Assembly: GCA_902536085.1 (NCBI GenBank) | Contig: CACAWF010000001.1 | Location: forward strand, 62,001-126,000 | DNA length: 64,000 nt | Reading direction: 5' to 3' | From: an uncultured Pelagibacteraceae bacterium | GTDB taxonomy: Bacteria > Pseudomonadota > Alphaproteobacteria > Pelagibacterales > Pelagibacteraceae | Shown here: in pieces, positions 46,877 to 57,816 of the stretch | Numbering within the stretch: the stretch's first letter is position 1 | Layout of the letters: the number at the start of each line of letters is the position of its first letter | Notes under the pieces: generated by a model | What the model was told of the DNA's origin: nothing | Databases searched by the model: none | What the model saw: the letters and a program-made list of their open reading frames with translations, nothing else | Made by a program: the position numbers and the translations under genes

Positions 46877-49029
46877 TTTTTTATCGCTTTTCTTGGTTTT
46901 GTTCCAGGCATACCCATAGTCGATCTTCCTTTTGGATAAACTTTACTTTTCAAATTATATTGAGATATTTTAGGATTTAAAGTTATTTCAAGTTCACTAG
47001 CTTCTAGTTTTCTCATTTCATCTCTTAGTTTAGCAGCCTCTTCAAATTCTAAATTAGATGCAGCTTCCTTCATTTTTCTGTTTAAAGCTTTAAGATGTTT
47101 TTTTAAGTTTCCACCTACGTTTGAGCCTTCACTAATTTTAACGTAATCTTTTTCATAAACAGACTCTAAAATATCACTTATCTCTTTTTTTACTGACTCT
47201 GCGGTTATTCCATTTTTCTTATTATATTCTAATTGTTTATTTCTCCTTCTGTCTGTCTCCTTAATTGCTTTTTCAATGCTTTTAGTGACTTTATCAGCAT
47301 ATAAAATTACTTTACCATCAACATTTCGTGCTGCTCTTCCAATTGTTTGAATTAAAGAAGTTTCAGATCTTAAAAATCCCTCTTTATCTGCATCTAAAAT
47401 TGCTACTAAAGCACATTCGGGAATATCTAATCCCTCTCTCAACAAATTAATTCCTACAAGAATATCAAACACTCCCATTCTCAAATCTCTTATGATCTCA
47501 ATTCTTTCAAGAGTATCAATGTCAGAGTGCATATATCTTACTTTAAGACCATTTTCGTGGAGGTACTCAGTAAGATCTTCAGCCATTTTTTTTGTCAGCG
47601 TTGTAGCAAGAACTCTGTATCCTCTTTTTACAATCTCTTTTGCCTCGTGCATAAGATCATCAACTTGAGTTTTGGCTGGCCTTATTTCAACAGGTGGGTC
47701 TATTAAACCTGTTGGCCTAATGATTTGGTCAATATATTTATTGCTTGTTTGTTTTAGTTCCCAAGGTCCCGGGGTAGCAGAGACAAAAACAGTTTGTGTT
47801 CTCATTAAATCCCATTCTTCAAATTTCAAAGGTCTATTATCCATACATGAAGGGAGTCTAAACCCGTATTCGGCTAACGTACTTTTTCTTGTACGGTCAC
47901 CTTTATACATTCCATTTAATTGAGGGACTGTTACGTGACTTTCGTCTACAAATATAATTGCATTATCTGGAAAGTACTCAAACAAAGTAGGAGGAGGTTC
48001 ACCAGCTTTTCTTCCTGATAAAAATCTCGAATAATTTTCTATCCCTGCACAAGTTCCGGTAGCTTCAATCATTTCTAAATCAAACTTAGTTCGTTCTCTT
48101 AATCTTTGTTCCTCTAAAAGTTTATTATTTTCTCTGTGTTTTTTTAAAGTCTCAGCTAACTCAGATTTTATTTGTCTGATTGCTTGCTCGATTGTAGGCT
48201 TAGGAGTTATATAATGACTATTAGCGTAAATTTTTATTATTGAGTAATCATTTGTCTTGTCTCCAGTAAGTGGGTCAAATTCTTCAATTTTTTCTAATTT
48301 ATTTAAATTAAAACTTATTCTCCAAGCTCTATCTTCTAAGTGTGATGGAAAGATCTCCAAATTTTCTCCTCTTACCCTAAAGGTCCCTCTAAAAAAATTT
48401 TGATCATTTCTTTTGTACTGTAAATTTATAAATGCTCTAATTAAATCGTCTCGCTCGTACTCATAATTTTTCTTTAAGGTAATAGTCATTTTTGAGTACG
48501 CCTCTACAGAACCTAAACCATAAATACATGATACACTCGCAACAATAATTACATCATCTCTTTCCAACAAAGATCTTGTTGCCGAGTGTCTCATACGATC
48601 AATTTGTTCATTTATTGAGGCCTCTTTTTCTATATAAGTATCAGATCTAGGAACGTATGCTTCTGGAGTGTAGTAATCGTAATAAGATACAAAATATTCT
48701 ACAGCATTATTCGGAAAAAAACTTTTAAACTCTCCATATAATTGAGCTGCTAAAGTTTTATTTGGTGCTAGAATTAGAGCCGGTCTATTAGCTTTTTCGA
48801 TAACTTTTGCCATTGTAAACGTTTTACCTGATCCCGTGACACCTAAAAGCACTTGTTCTTGTTTGTTATCTTTTAAGTTTTTTAATATTTGCTTAATGGC
48901 CTCTGGCTGGTCACCGCTAGGTTGAAAATCACTTTTGATTTTAAAGTTAATACCTCCTTCTAACTTCTTAATTTTTTTTGAGTTATTAACTTCTAGATCA
49001 GCTAATTTTTCTTGATAAGTATTTTGCAT
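46858..49029 (-). CDS. uvrB: Excinuclease ABC subunit B
   Basis: Damage-verifying helicase-like subunit. Walker [18 protein letters not shown] near 60, the beta-hairpin [24 protein letters not shown]-type [28 protein letters not shown] and [18 protein letters not shown], and a C-terminal UVR motif [18 protein letters not shown]. Length 723. The tail is basic ([19 protein letters not shown]). It is the first gene of the run uvrB, SDR, folB, uvrC, pgsA. Confidence 0.97.
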   Translation of the reverse strand: MQNTYQEKLADLEVNNSKKIKKLEGGINFKIKSDFQPSGDQPEAIKQILKNLKDNKQEQVLLGVTGSGKTFTMAKVIEKANRPALILAPNKTLAAQLYGEFKSFFPNNAVEYFVSYYDYYTPEAYVPRSDTYIEKEASINEQIDRMRHSATRSLLERDDVIIVASVSCIYGLGSVEAYSKMTITLKKNYEYERDDLIRAFINLQYKRNDQNFFRGTFRVRGENLEIFPSHLEDRAWRISFNLNKLEKIEEFDPLTGDKTNDYSIIKIYANSHYITPKPTIEQAIRQIKSELAETLKKHRENNKLLEEQRLRERTKFDLEMIEATGTCAGIENYSRFLSGRKAGEPPPTLFEYFPDNAIIFVDESHVTVPQLNGMYKGDRTRKSTLAEYGFRLPSCMDNRPLKFEEWDLMRTQTVFVSATPGPWELKQTSNKYIDQIIRPTGLIDPPVEIRPAKTQVDDLMHEAKEIVKRGYRVLATTLTKKMAEDLTEYLHENGLKVRYMHSDIDTLERIEIIRDLRMGVFDILVGINLLREGLDIPECALVAILDADKEGFLRSETSLIQTIGRAARNVDGKVILYADKVTKSIEKAIKETDRRRNKQLEYNKKNGITAESVKKEISDILESVYEKDYVKISEGSNVGGNLKKHLKALNRKMKEAASNLEFEEAAKLRDEMRKLEASELEITLNPKISQYNLKSKVYPKGRSTMGMPGTKPRKAIKKWKPKK

Positions 49030-49030
49030 T

Positions 49031-49059
49031 TTGTGTTAATAATAAATTAATTATATTAT
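49031..49059 (+). promoter_or_regulatory. Promoter candidate for the aspartate aminotransferase gene
   Basis: TTGTGT at 49031-49036, 17 bases, TATTAT at 49054-49059, in the 38-base gap to uvrB. The -10 element ends eight bases before the ATG at 49068, so the message would be leaderless or nearly so. Confidence 0.4.
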
Positions 49060-49067
49060 AAATTTCA

Positions 49068-50255
49068 ATGAGCATAGTTTCCAATAGTTTAAAACGTATA
49101 AAACCGTCGCCTACAATAGCAGTTACCTCAAAAGCAAGGGAAATGAGAGCCGCTGGAAAGGATGTTATAGGTTTAGGGGCTGGAGAGCCCGATTTTGATA
49201 CTCCAGACAATATTAAAGAAGCAGCAATAGAAGCGATCAGAAAAGGGGATACAAAATATACCGCAGTGGATGGAACCCCAGCTTTAAAAAAAGCTATCCA
49301 AGCAAAATTTTCTAGAGAAAATGATTTATCATACGAGCTTGATCAAATTTCAGTTGGAACTGGCGGAAAGCAAGTTTTATATAATGCTTTTATGGCAACC
49401 ATAAATAAAGGTGACGAGGTAATTATTCCAGCTCCTTATTGGGTTTCTTACCCTGACATTGTTTTGTTAGCTGGGGGAAAACCTAAAATAATAAAGTGTG
49501 ATGAAAAAAATAATTTTAAATTAACACCAGAAAAATTAAAAAAAGCAGTTTCAAAGAAAACAAAGTGGATAATTATAAACTCTCCGTCTAACCCTACAGG
49601 CTCTGGTTATACCAAAGATGAGATAATAGCTTTATCGAAGATTTTAATGAAATATAAAAATTTATATATTTTAAGCGATGATATTTACGAACATATTACT
49701 TATGACGGTTTTAAATTTTTTACAATTGCGCAAATTGAAAAATTAAAAAGCAGAACTTTAACTATGAATGGCGTGAGTAAATCTTACTCAATGACTGGCT
49801 GGAGAATAGGTTATGCTGCAGGTCCAAAAGAAATAATTAAAGCGATGGCTAAAATTCAGTCCCAATCAACTAGTAATCCTACATCCATAAGCCAAGCAGC
49901 TGCAGTCGAGGCTTTAAACGGAACACAAGACTTTATTTCAGAAAGATCAAATTCTTTTAAAGAGAGAAGAAATTTCGTTGTTGATAGTTTAAATAATATA
50001 AAAGGTATAAGCTGTTTAAGTCCTGAAGGAGCTTTTTATGTTTTTCCAAATTGTAAAAAATTACTAAATAAGAAAACGAAACTTAAAACTGATAAAGAAT
50101 TTGTAGAAAAATTGTTAGAAAAAGCTGAGGTAGCTGTAGTGCAAGGTTCTGCTTTTGGTTTAGACGGATACTTTAGAATATCTTATGCTACCTCTATGGA
50201 AAATTTAAAGAAAGCCATGCAGAGAATTAAAACTTTTTGTGAAAACCTTAATTAG
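49068..50255 (+). CDS. Aspartate aminotransferase (class I, AatA type)
   Basis: PLP aminotransferase, subgroup Ib. VIGLGAGEPDFDTPDNIKEAA near 34-54, YTAVDGTPALKKAI, INSPSNPTGSGYTKDE, LSDDIYEHITYDG, and the PLP lysine in MNGVSKSYSMTGWRIGYAAGP near 240. Length 395. It converges on trxB with an eight-base overlap of 3' ends. Confidence 0.95.
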   Translation: MSIVSNSLKRIKPSPTIAVTSKAREMRAAGKDVIGLGAGEPDFDTPDNIKEAAIEAIRKGDTKYTAVDGTPALKKAIQAKFSRENDLSYELDQISVGTGGKQVLYNAFMATINKGDEVIIPAPYWVSYPDIVLLAGGKPKIIKCDEKNNFKLTPEKLKKAVSKKTKWIIINSPSNPTGSGYTKDEIIALSKILMKYKNLYILSDDIYEHITYDGFKFFTIAQIEKLKSRTLTMNGVSKSYSMTGWRIGYAAGPKEIIKAMAKIQSQSTSNPTSISQAAAVEALNGTQDFISERSNSFKERRNFVVDSLNNIKGISCLSPEGAFYVFPNCKKLLNKKTKLKTDKEFVEKLLEKAEVAVVQGSAFGLDGYFRISYATSMENLKKAMQRIKTFCENLN

Positions 50256-51198
50256 ACTCAGATAGATATTTTTCAGCTTCAAGAGCTGACATACAACCCA
50301 TTCCAGCAGCAGTAACAGCTTGTCTAAAAATTTTATCTTTTACATCACCTGCAGCAAAAACTCCTGGAATATTAGTTTCAGTAGAGTCAGGTTTTGTAAT
50401 TAAATACCCTTCTTTGTCCATATTAAGTTGATCTTTAAACAAAGATGTTGCTGGATCATGACCTATGGCAATAAATAAACCATCAACTTTAAGATCTTTA
50501 ATTTTATTATCTTTTACATTTTTAATTTTTAATGCATTTACAGTTTTTGGCTCTTTAGTGCCAATAACATCCTCAACTACTGTATCCCAAATAATTTCTA
50601 TTTTCTTATTGGATTTTAATTTTGCTTGAAGCATTTTTTCTGCCCTAAGTTCATTTCTCCTATGTATTAAATAAACCTTTGAGGCAAATTTAGTTAAAAA
50701 CATTGCTTCTTCAACAGCGGCATTTCCTCCGCCAACTACTGCTACTTCTTTTTCTTTAAAGAAAAATCCGTCACAAGTAGCGCATGCCGAAACTCCAAAT
50801 CCTCTAAACTCTTGTTCAGATTTAAGATTTAACCATCTTGCTTGCGCTCCTGTTGAAATTATAAAACTATCTGCAGTATAAACCTGACCACTATCACCTT
50901 GTGCTGTAAAAGGTTTTTTTGTTAAATCAACTTTACTTATATGATCTTGTATCATCTCTGTGCCTACAGCTTCTGCTTGGCCTTTCATTTCGTCCATTAG
51001 CCATGGCCCTTGAATCACTTTTGAGTATCCAGGGTAATTTTCAACATCTGTAGTGGTAGTTAATTGTCCCCCGGGTTGAGAACCATGAACAAGTATCGGT
51101 TTAAGCATAGCTCTGGCCGCATAAATAGCTGCTGTATAGCCAGCAGGACCTGATCCAAGAATTAACACTTTTGTATGTTTTGTTGATTTATTATTCAT
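50248..51198 (-). CDS. trxB: Thioredoxin-disulfide reductase
   Basis: NADPH-dependent flavoenzyme that reduces thioredoxin. FAD motif VLILGSGPAGYTAAIYAAR at 11-29, redox pair CATC at 139-142, NADPH motif VAVVGGGNAAVEEAMFL, and the closing GVFAAGDVKDKIFRQAVTAAGMG. The start is the ATG at 51198 (NNKSTKHTK), giving 316 residues; an upstream in-frame codon at 51240 would overlap the divergent gene. Only 23 bases separate it from that gene. Confidence 0.97.
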   Translation of the reverse strand: MNNKSTKHTKVLILGSGPAGYTAAIYAARAMLKPILVHGSQPGGQLTTTTDVENYPGYSKVIQGPWLMDEMKGQAEAVGTEMIQDHISKVDLTKKPFTAQGDSGQVYTADSFIISTGAQARWLNLKSEQEFRGFGVSACATCDGFFFKEKEVAVVGGGNAAVEEAMFLTKFASKVYLIHRRNELRAEKMLQAKLKSNKKIEIIWDTVVEDVIGTKEPKTVNALKIKNVKDNKIKDLKVDGLFIAIGHDPATSLFKDQLNMDKEGYLITKPDSTETNIPGVFAAGDVKDKIFRQAVTAAGMGCMSALEAEKYLSESN

Positions 51199-51221
51199 TA
51201 TGTAAAGGTATATAGTAACTA

Positions 51222-52175
51222 ATGTTAGAATTAAAAGCACTTCTTTTAACGCAAGGTATGCACGGTATGGTTAGTCAAGTAGAGGGGTTAGCTAAAGCTT
51301 TGGGCCTAAGTTATAAACACCAAAAAATTGAATTAAAATCTTTTTGGAATTTAATTCCTCCTAAATTAAGCCCAATTTCAGAAAATTTGGTAAAAAATAA
51401 ATTTGTGTGTGATTGTAAAATCATTATATCTTGTGGAAGAAAAAGTGTAATACCATCAATAGCTTTAAAAAAAAGACTAGGTAATCAAATTTTCAATATT
51501 CACATACAGGATCCAAAGGTTTCTTTTGAACACTTCGATCTTATAGTAAGTCCAGATCATGATAATTTAAAAGGAGAAAATATAATAAATACAACAGGAG
51601 CTATTCATTATCTAAATAAAAAAGAAATCAACGAGAATTCAACATATCTTGGAATTGAGAAAGACAAGAGAAGAGAACTAGTTGCATTTATAATCGGAGG
51701 ACCGAATAAATATTACAATTACTCAGAAAAACAAATTCATGAACTTTTTAACAAAGTTAAGACTTTGTTTACTCCAGATAAATTTAAAATTATTGTAATA
51801 CCTTCCTATAGAACACCTGAAAATATTTTAAAAATAGCATTTAACACCTTTAGCATTAATCATCATGTTGTAAAAAATATTGATAAAAAAGCTTATCTTT
51901 CTGCACTAGCAATCTCAAATTATATAGTTGTTACGTGCGACTCCACGTCAATGATTTCAGAGGCTGCCATGACCGGAAAACCTGTTTATATTGCCATGAT
52001 GAAGTCCTTTAAGCCAACTGGAAGATTCAAAAAATTTTATTCACAATTGAAAGATTTAGGTATAACAAGAGAATTAGAAGATAGAGTTGAAAGTTGGAGT
52101 TACAATAGTTTAAATGAGGTAAATAGAATTGCTCCAATTGTAAAAGCAAAAATGAAAAAAAATGGAATTATTTAA
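51222..52175 (+). CDS. Mitochondrial fission ELM1-like protein (DUF1022)
   Basis: Resembles the ELM1/DUF1022 family, with a glycosyltransferase-B-like fold. Matching features: LLTQGMHGMVSQVEGLAKALGL at the start (pattern G-x-x-G-x-x-x-Q), ISCGRKSVIPSIALKKRL, HIQDPKVSFEHFDLIVSPDHD, AFIIGGPNKYY, and VTCDSTSMISEAAMTGKPVYIA near 240-260. Length 317. Bacterial function is unknown; plant ELM1 helps mitochondrial division. It overlaps the next gene by 14 bases. Confidence 0.85.
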   Translation: MLELKALLLTQGMHGMVSQVEGLAKALGLSYKHQKIELKSFWNLIPPKLSPISENLVKNKFVCDCKIIISCGRKSVIPSIALKKRLGNQIFNIHIQDPKVSFEHFDLIVSPDHDNLKGENIINTTGAIHYLNKKEINENSTYLGIEKDKRRELVAFIIGGPNKYYNYSEKQIHELFNKVKTLFTPDKFKIIVIPSYRTPENILKIAFNTFSINHHVVKNIDKKAYLSALAISNYIVVTCDSTSMISEAAMTGKPVYIAMMKSFKPTGRFKKFYSQLKDLGITRELEDRVESWSYNSLNEVNRIAPIVKAKMKKNGII

Positions 52176-52827
52176 ATCATTAGAAAAAAGGACTAAATTA
52201 TTTAGCGATCCTTTTAAACATTTTGAAATCAACCAGCCATTGACTCAAAATGCCATTGATGAGATTTGTGGTGCAGAGATAGCTGATCCTAGAAAACAAA
52301 ATTTAAATTACGATGGAACAAGAGCGCTAGACGGGGGAGGCGGTGCTTTTAGGGCTGGAATTAAAGATGGAGGTAAAGCAAAAAAGCTTAGATGCTATGT
52401 TACTAAAGAAAATTCTAGTCAATTTCCAAACTTAACAAAATTTATTGAAGAATTAAGATCACCTGAAGTTTATAAAAAAATTGGATCATTAATTGGTAAA
52501 GATCTAAGCAATTCTTTTGTAAGACTGGAGGTAATTTGTGATAGAGAAGGTTTTTGGTTAAAGCCTCACTGCGATATTGAGGAAAAATTAATGTCATCAA
52601 TTGTCTTTGTTAATTTACATAATGAGTCGGAGAATTTAGGAACTGATTTTTATGATGCAAAATTAAACAAAGTTAAAACAGTTCCTTACAAACATAATTA
52701 TGGATATTTCTTTACAAGTGGACCAAATACTTGGCATGGGATGGAAAAAAAAGAAATTAAAAAAGAGAGAAGATGCATTCAGATAAACTATGTTACTTTC
52801 GAGACTGACTGGAAAGTAAAAAGTTAG
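52162..52827 (+). CDS. 2-oxoglutarate/Fe(II)-dependent dioxygenase-like protein
   Basis: Double-stranded beta-helix oxygenase. Iron ligands are suggested by [10 protein letters not shown] (H-x-D, near 135) and the distal histidine in [16 protein letters not shown], with the downstream arginine for 2-oxoglutarate. The N-terminal half contains a glycine-rich [18 protein letters not shown]. Length 221. The substrate is not evident; small-molecule or peptide hydroxylation is possible. It converges on carB with stops sharing TTAG. Confidence 0.75.
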   Translation: MELFKSLEKRTKLFSDPFKHFEINQPLTQNAIDEICGAEIADPRKQNLNYDGTRALDGGGGAFRAGIKDGGKAKKLRCYVTKENSSQFPNLTKFIEELRSPEVYKKIGSLIGKDLSNSFVRLEVICDREGFWLKPHCDIEEKLMSSIVFVNLHNESENLGTDFYDAKLNKVKTVPYKHNYGYFFTSGPNTWHGMEKKEIKKERRCIQINYVTFETDWKVKS

Positions 52828-55800
52828 ATATCTTGCAAAGAAGTTACATTAATATCTTTCAATTTCAGAGATTTTATACCTTCCAAACAAACTTTTGCCG
52901 TGGACATGTTAGTGCAGTATGGAACTTTATTTGCCAAGGTAGCTCTTCTTAATGCAACAGCATCGCTCAACTGAGACTCACTATTTCCACCTCCAGTATT
53001 AATAACCAAAGCTATTTTTTTGGCATTTAAGACATCAACAATATGCGGGGAACCCTGATTAACCTTATTTATTTTTTTACACTTTATTCCATGCTGGTTT
53101 ATATAATCAGCGGTACCTTTAGTTCCACAAAGCTTAAAATTTAACTTTACTAATTGCTTAGCTAATTCTACGCCCTCTTTTTTATGACTATTTTTCAAAG
53201 AGATAAAAGCTAAGCCTTTTATTGGAAGAGAATTTGAAGCTGCAATCTGACTTTTAGCAAATGCCATTCCAAAATTTTTATCAAAACCCATTACCTCACC
53301 TGTAGATTTCATTTCTGGTCCAAGCAAAAGATCACTATTAGGAAATTTATTGAAAGGAAATACTGCTTCTTTTACTGCAAACATATTTTTCGTTTTACTT
53401 TTTAAATTGAATTTAGACAAATTCTCTCCTGCCATCACCCTTGAGGCTATCTTAGCAAGAGGTAAATTTTTTGCTTTTGAAACAAATGGAACAGTTCTAC
53501 TAGCTCTCGGATTGACTTCAATTACGTAAATTTCATCTTTTTTAATTGCATATTGAACATTCATAAAACCTTTAACTTTAAGAGCCAAAGCTAATTTTTT
53601 TGTTTGATTTTCAATTTCTTTGATCAAAAAAGACTTTATTGATACTGGAGGTAAGCTACATGCTGAGTCACCAGAGTGTATACCAGCCTCTTCAATATGC
53701 TGCATAATACCAGCCACAAAAACATTTTTACCATCCGATAATGCATCTACATCAACTTCCATTGCATTATCAATAAATTTATCAATTAAGATTGGATTTT
53801 TTTCGGCAACTTTAAATGCTTCCTTTACAAGGTCTTTAAGCTGGCTTTTTTCATGAACAATTTCCATTGCTCTTCCGCCCAATACATAAGACGGCCTCAC
53901 CATTAAAGGCAAACCAATCTTGTCAGCGATTTTAATCGCTTGAGGAAAAGTTTTAGCTATACCACTTTTAGCTTGTTTTAAATTAAGTTTATTCAAAAGA
54001 TCTCTAAATCTATCTCTGTCCTCTGCAAGGTCAATTGAAGTATACTGTGTACCTAGTATCGGAAGATTATTTTCATGTAAAAATTTTGCAAGTTTTATGG
54101 GAGTTTGACCGCCAAATTGAGTGATAACACCTTTTACATTACCTTTTGATTTCTCTCTCTTAATTATATTGAAAACATATTCATCTATTAAAGGTTCAAA
54201 ATATAATCTATCACTTGTATCATAATCTGTTGATACAGTTTCTGGATTACAATTCACCATAATTGTTTCATATTTTGCTTCCTTAAGAGCAAAACTTGCC
54301 TGGCAACAGCAATAATCGAACTCTATTCCCTGACCAATTCTGTTAGGGCCCCCGCCCAGAATTATAATTTTATCTCTGTTTGAGGGATCAGCCTCACATT
54401 CTAAATGAGAGGAGAAATTTCTCTGATAAGTAGAATACATATATGGAGTGAAAGATTTAAATTCTGCAGCACAAGTATCGACTTTTTTATAAACTGGTAA
54501 AACTTTTAAAGCAGTTCTTTTCTTTCTAATTAACGACTCTGAAATATTCGTAAGTTCAGATAATTTTTTGTCAGAAAAACCTATCGATTTAATATAATTA
54601 AATTCATTAAAATTTTTAGGGAGGCCATTTTTCTTTATTTTAATTTCATTCTCTATGATTTCTTTTATTTGATTTAAAAACCAAGGATCAATGTTCGAAA
54701 GTTTATTTATATCCTTTAAACTTATTTTTTTTCTTACAGCCTCTCCAACAAGTAAAATTTTATTTGGAATATTTTCTTTAAGTTTTTTTTTAATTTCTTT
54801 TGTATTTAAATTAAATATTTGGTCTAATCCTGAGAAACCTGTTTCTAAAGAAACCAAGGCTTTTTGAAGAGACTCTTTAAAGTTTCTACCAATTGCCATT
54901 GCCTCTCCAACCGATTTCATTGATGTTCCTAAAACTGCAGCTGAAGAAGAGAATTTTTCAAAAGTAAATCTTGGGATTTTAGTGACCACATAGTCTATTG
55001 TAGGCTCAAAAGATGCAGGTGTAATTTGCGTAATTTCATTTTTTAATTCGTCTAAGGTGTAACCAACAGCTAACTTTGCAGCTACTTTTGCTATTGGGAA
55101 CCCTGTGGCTTTGGAAGCTAGCGCTGATGATCTTGAAACCCTAGGGTTCATCTCAATGATAACCATTCTTCCATTTTTCGGATTTATTGCAAATTGAACA
55201 TTTGATCCTCCAGTTTCTACACCAATTTTTTTTAAGCAAGCTATAGAGGCATTCCTCATAACTTGATATTCTTTGTCGGTCAAAGTAAGTGCTGGAGCAA
55301 TAGTTACTGAATCACCGGTATGAATACCCATGGGATCTAAATTTTCTATTGAGCAAATGATAATACAATTGTCATTTTTATCTCTGACAACTTCCATTTC
55401 AAATTCTTTCCAACCTTCCAAACACTCTTCAACTAAGACTTGATTAACAGGTGACTCGTGTAGTCCATTTTTTATTATCTTATAAAAATCTTTTTTATTT
55501 TTTGCGATACCACCACCTAATCCGCCAAGAGTAAAAGCTGGTCTTATAATTGCTGGTAATCCAATTTGTTTTAATACCTTTGAGGATTTTTTAATATTAT
55601 TTACTATTTTTGATTTAGGAAGATCTAAACCAATTTCTTTCATATTTTTTCTGAACTTTTTTCTATCCTCTGCATTAGATATAGCTTTTGAATTGGCTCC
55701 TATAAGTTCAATTTTATATTTTCTAAGAATTCCTTTTTTTTCTGCTTCCATTGCTAAATTTAAAGCAGTTTGACCACCCATGGTCGGCAAGATCGCATCA

Positions 55801-56048
55801 GGTTTTTCTTTTATAAGAATTTTTTCAAGAATCTCTATTGTAATAGGCTCAATATAAGTTTTGTCAGCGACGTTTGGATCCGTCATAATTGTTGCTGGGT
55901 TTGAATTTATGAGAATTACTTTGAAACCTTCATCTTTCAAAGCTTTGCAAGCTTGAGTTCCTGAATAATCAAATTCACAAGCTTGCCCAATAATAATTGG
56001 CCCCGCACCAACAACTAAAATCTTTTTAATATCTTTTCTTTTTGGCAT
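52824..56048 (-). CDS. carB: Carbamoyl-phosphate synthase large subunit
   Basis: Makes carbamoyl phosphate for arginine and pyrimidines. Two homologous halves each begin with a [26 protein letters not shown] motif (residue 9 and, as [21 protein letters not shown], about 559), each with an ATP-grasp domain ([21 protein letters not shown] and [18 protein letters not shown]). The C-terminal regulatory MGS-like domain is about 945-1074. Length 1074 is normal. It overlaps carA by 23 bases. Confidence 0.98.
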   Translation of the reverse strand: MPKRKDIKKILVVGAGPIIIGQACEFDYSGTQACKALKDEGFKVILINSNPATIMTDPNVADKTYIEPITIEILEKILIKEKPDAILPTMGGQTALNLAMEAEKKGILRKYKIELIGANSKAISNAEDRKKFRKNMKEIGLDLPKSKIVNNIKKSSKVLKQIGLPAIIRPAFTLGGLGGGIAKNKKDFYKIIKNGLHESPVNQVLVEECLEGWKEFEMEVVRDKNDNCIIICSIENLDPMGIHTGDSVTIAPALTLTDKEYQVMRNASIACLKKIGVETGGSNVQFAINPKNGRMVIIEMNPRVSRSSALASKATGFPIAKVAAKLAVGYTLDELKNEITQITPASFEPTIDYVVTKIPRFTFEKFSSSAAVLGTSMKSVGEAMAIGRNFKESLQKALVSLETGFSGLDQIFNLNTKEIKKKLKENIPNKILLVGEAVRKKISLKDINKLSNIDPWFLNQIKEIIENEIKIKKNGLPKNFNEFNYIKSIGFSDKKLSELTNISESLIRKKRTALKVLPVYKKVDTCAAEFKSFTPYMYSTYQRNFSSHLECEADPSNRDKIIILGGGPNRIGQGIEFDYCCCQASFALKEAKYETIMVNCNPETVSTDYDTSDRLYFEPLIDEYVFNIIKREKSKGNVKGVITQFGGQTPIKLAKFLHENNLPILGTQYTSIDLAEDRDRFRDLLNKLNLKQAKSGIAKTFPQAIKIADKIGLPLMVRPSYVLGGRAMEIVHEKSQLKDLVKEAFKVAEKNPILIDKFIDNAMEVDVDALSDGKNVFVAGIMQHIEEAGIHSGDSACSLPPVSIKSFLIKEIENQTKKLALALKVKGFMNVQYAIKKDEIYVIEVNPRASRTVPFVSKAKNLPLAKIASRVMAGENLSKFNLKSKTKNMFAVKEAVFPFNKFPNSDLLLGPEMKSTGEVMGFDKNFGMAFAKSQIAASNSLPIKGLAFISLKNSHKKEGVELAKQLVKLNFKLCGTKGTADYINQHGIKCKKINKVNQGSPHIVDVLNAKKIALVINTGGGNSESQLSDAVALRRATLANKVPYCTNMSTAKVCLEGIKSLKLKDINVTSLQDI

Positions 56049-57228
56049 TTTTCTTCATACTATTCACAAATTTATTAAATAAATAAACACTATCTTGAGG
56101 ACCAGGGTTAGACTCTGGATGATATTGAACTGAGAAAACAGGTTTATTTTTTAACTCGATACCTTCAATACTATTATCAAATAGAGACTGGTGTGTAACT
56201 CTTATATTTTTAGGCATACCTTTTTTGACAACTTCAAATCCGTGATTCTGACTTGTGATTTCGACATTACCCTCAATCAAATTTTTAACAGGATGGTTAG
56301 CCCCTCTATGCCCTAATTTCATTTTTTCTGTCTTTGCACCGAGTGCTAAAGCTAGAATTTGATGGCCCAAACAGATTCCAAATAACGGTAACTTTTTTTT
56401 GATTAATTCTTGAATTGTCGGTATTGCATATTTTCCTGTCGCCGCAGGATCTCCAGGTCCATTTGATAAAAATATTCCATTAGGTTTGAGTTTTAAAATA
56501 TCTTCTGCACCTGTTTTGCATGGTACAATTGTAACTTTACAATTAAAATCTGAAAAATATCTTAAAATATTTTTCTTAATTCCATAGTCTATTGCTACTA
56601 CATGTAATAGTTTTTTTGTATTTTTTAAATATCCATTTTCTTTTTTCCAGGTTTTGTAATCTTGCCATAAATAATTCTTCTTGGTGGAAACCTGTTTTGC
56701 TAAATCTAAGTTCTTAAGACCACTCCATTTATTGGTTATATTAATAAGTTTTTTTATATTTAATTTTTTTTTGTGATAAAAAGATATCGTACCCTTTGGA
56801 GCACCTTTATCTCTAATTAAATTCGTTAAACTTCTTGTGTCTATCCCAGTTATTCCAACTATTTTATTCTTTTTTAACCATTGATCTAAATGCTTTAAAG
56901 ATCTGTAATTTGATGGATTAGTTATTTCAGTATTTATTATTACTCCTTTAGTCCATATTTTATCAGACTCGTGATCCTCTTTATTTGTTCCTACATTTCC
57001 TACATGAGGAAAAGTAAAGTTAATTATTTGATCTGCGTAAGATGGATCGGAAATTATTTCTTGGTAACCAGTAATCGAAGTATTAAAACACACCTCACCA
57101 GTTACAGTACCTTGAAAACCTAAACCTAATCCTTGAAAAAATTTACCGTTTTGAAGAACTAAAATAGCAGTGGAATTGATCTTTTTAAGATTTTTTTTAG
57201 AGTTTATATTTTGACTAGACTTCTTCAA
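56026..57228 (-). CDS. carA: Carbamoyl-phosphate synthase small subunit
   Basis: Glutamine amidotransferase subunit. N-terminal domain opens with [20 protein letters not shown] and [19 protein letters not shown]; the class I triad is in [15 protein letters not shown] (cysteine) and [14 protein letters not shown] (histidine, glutamate). The frame is open back to an ATG at 57423, but the extra 65 residues resemble nothing in the family and would overlap yqeY. A good promoter (57277-57305) lies inside that extension. I therefore take the TTG at 57228, giving 400 residues. A four-codon out-of-frame reading frame (ATG at 57239) ends on this TTG, hinting at coupling. Confidence 0.93.
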   Translation of the reverse strand: MKKSSQNINSKKNLKKINSTAILVLQNGKFFQGLGLGFQGTVTGEVCFNTSITGYQEIISDPSYADQIINFTFPHVGNVGTNKEDHESDKIWTKGVIINTEITNPSNYRSLKHLDQWLKKNKIVGITGIDTRSLTNLIRDKGAPKGTISFYHKKKLNIKKLINITNKWSGLKNLDLAKQVSTKKNYLWQDYKTWKKENGYLKNTKKLLHVVAIDYGIKKNILRYFSDFNCKVTIVPCKTGAEDILKLKPNGIFLSNGPGDPAATGKYAIPTIQELIKKKLPLFGICLGHQILALALGAKTEKMKLGHRGANHPVKNLIEGNVEITSQNHGFEVVKKGMPKNIRVTHQSLFDNSIEGIELKNKPVFSVQYHPESNPGPQDSVYLFNKFVNSMKKNAKKKRY

Positions 57229-57276
57229 ATACAACTCATGAGTTAAAGTAAAAAACTTATAAACATGATTTTGCGC

Positions 57277-57305
57277 AACATATGAAATAGAAACAAAATC
57301 GTCAA
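57277..57305 (-). promoter_or_regulatory. Promoter candidate for carAB
   Basis: Minus strand TTGACG (57305-57300), 17 bases, TATGTT (57282-57277). The predicted transcript start near 57270 gives a leader of about 42 bases before the TTG at 57228. The gap 57229-57358 is the longest gene-free stretch in the window (130 bases); apart from this promoter I see only A+T-rich sequence in it. Confidence 0.5.
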
Positions 57306-57358
57306 CAAAGTTCTTTTTATTTTCTATTAAAATTGTGATTAAAATAAATAATCTTTTT

Positions 57359-57814
57359 ATGTCTCTAAAAAAACAAATAGAAGATAAGCTAAACCAAGCT
57401 TTAAAAGCTAAAGATAAAAACATTTATCCAACATTAAGACTGATTGTTTCAGCTATCAAAGATGCTGAAATCGCAGGAAGATCTAAAGGTCAAAAAGAAA
57501 TAAAAGATAGCGACATTTCTTCACTACTAAAAAAAATGATAAAACAGAGAAACGAGTCTATTGAAGTCTATGAAAAAGCTGGCCGAAAAGAGCTTCTTGA
57601 AAATGAAAAAAAAGAAATAGCCGTTATCAACATTTTTTTGCCTAAACAATTAGGGGAAGAGGAAACAAAAAAAATTTGTGAGGAAACAATTAAATCTGTC
57701 GGCGCTTCATCTATGAAAGATATTGGAAAAATTATGGGTGCGTTGAAATCAAAACACGCAGACTCTTTAGACTTTTCTAAAGTAAGTAAAATTTTAAAAG
57801 GACTTTTGAATTAA
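57359..57814 (+). CDS. GatB/YqeY domain protein
   Basis: Stand-alone YqeY protein, related to the tail domain of GatB that binds tRNA. The start at 57359 (SLKKQIEDKLNQALKAKDK) matches the family; an ATG at 57335 adds eight residues. Features: TLRLIVSAIKDAEIAGRSKG, LLKKMIKQRNESIEVYEKAGR, IFLPKQLGEEE and DIGKIMGALKSKHADSLDFSKVS. Length 151. It comes just before dnaG and rpoD, as in many alphaproteobacteria. Confidence 0.92.
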   Translation: MSLKKQIEDKLNQALKAKDKNIYPTLRLIVSAIKDAEIAGRSKGQKEIKDSDISSLLKKMIKQRNESIEVYEKAGRKELLENEKKEIAVINIFLPKQLGEEETKKICEETIKSVGASSMKDIGKIMGALKSKHADSLDFSKVSKILKGLLN

Positions 57815-57816
57815 AA

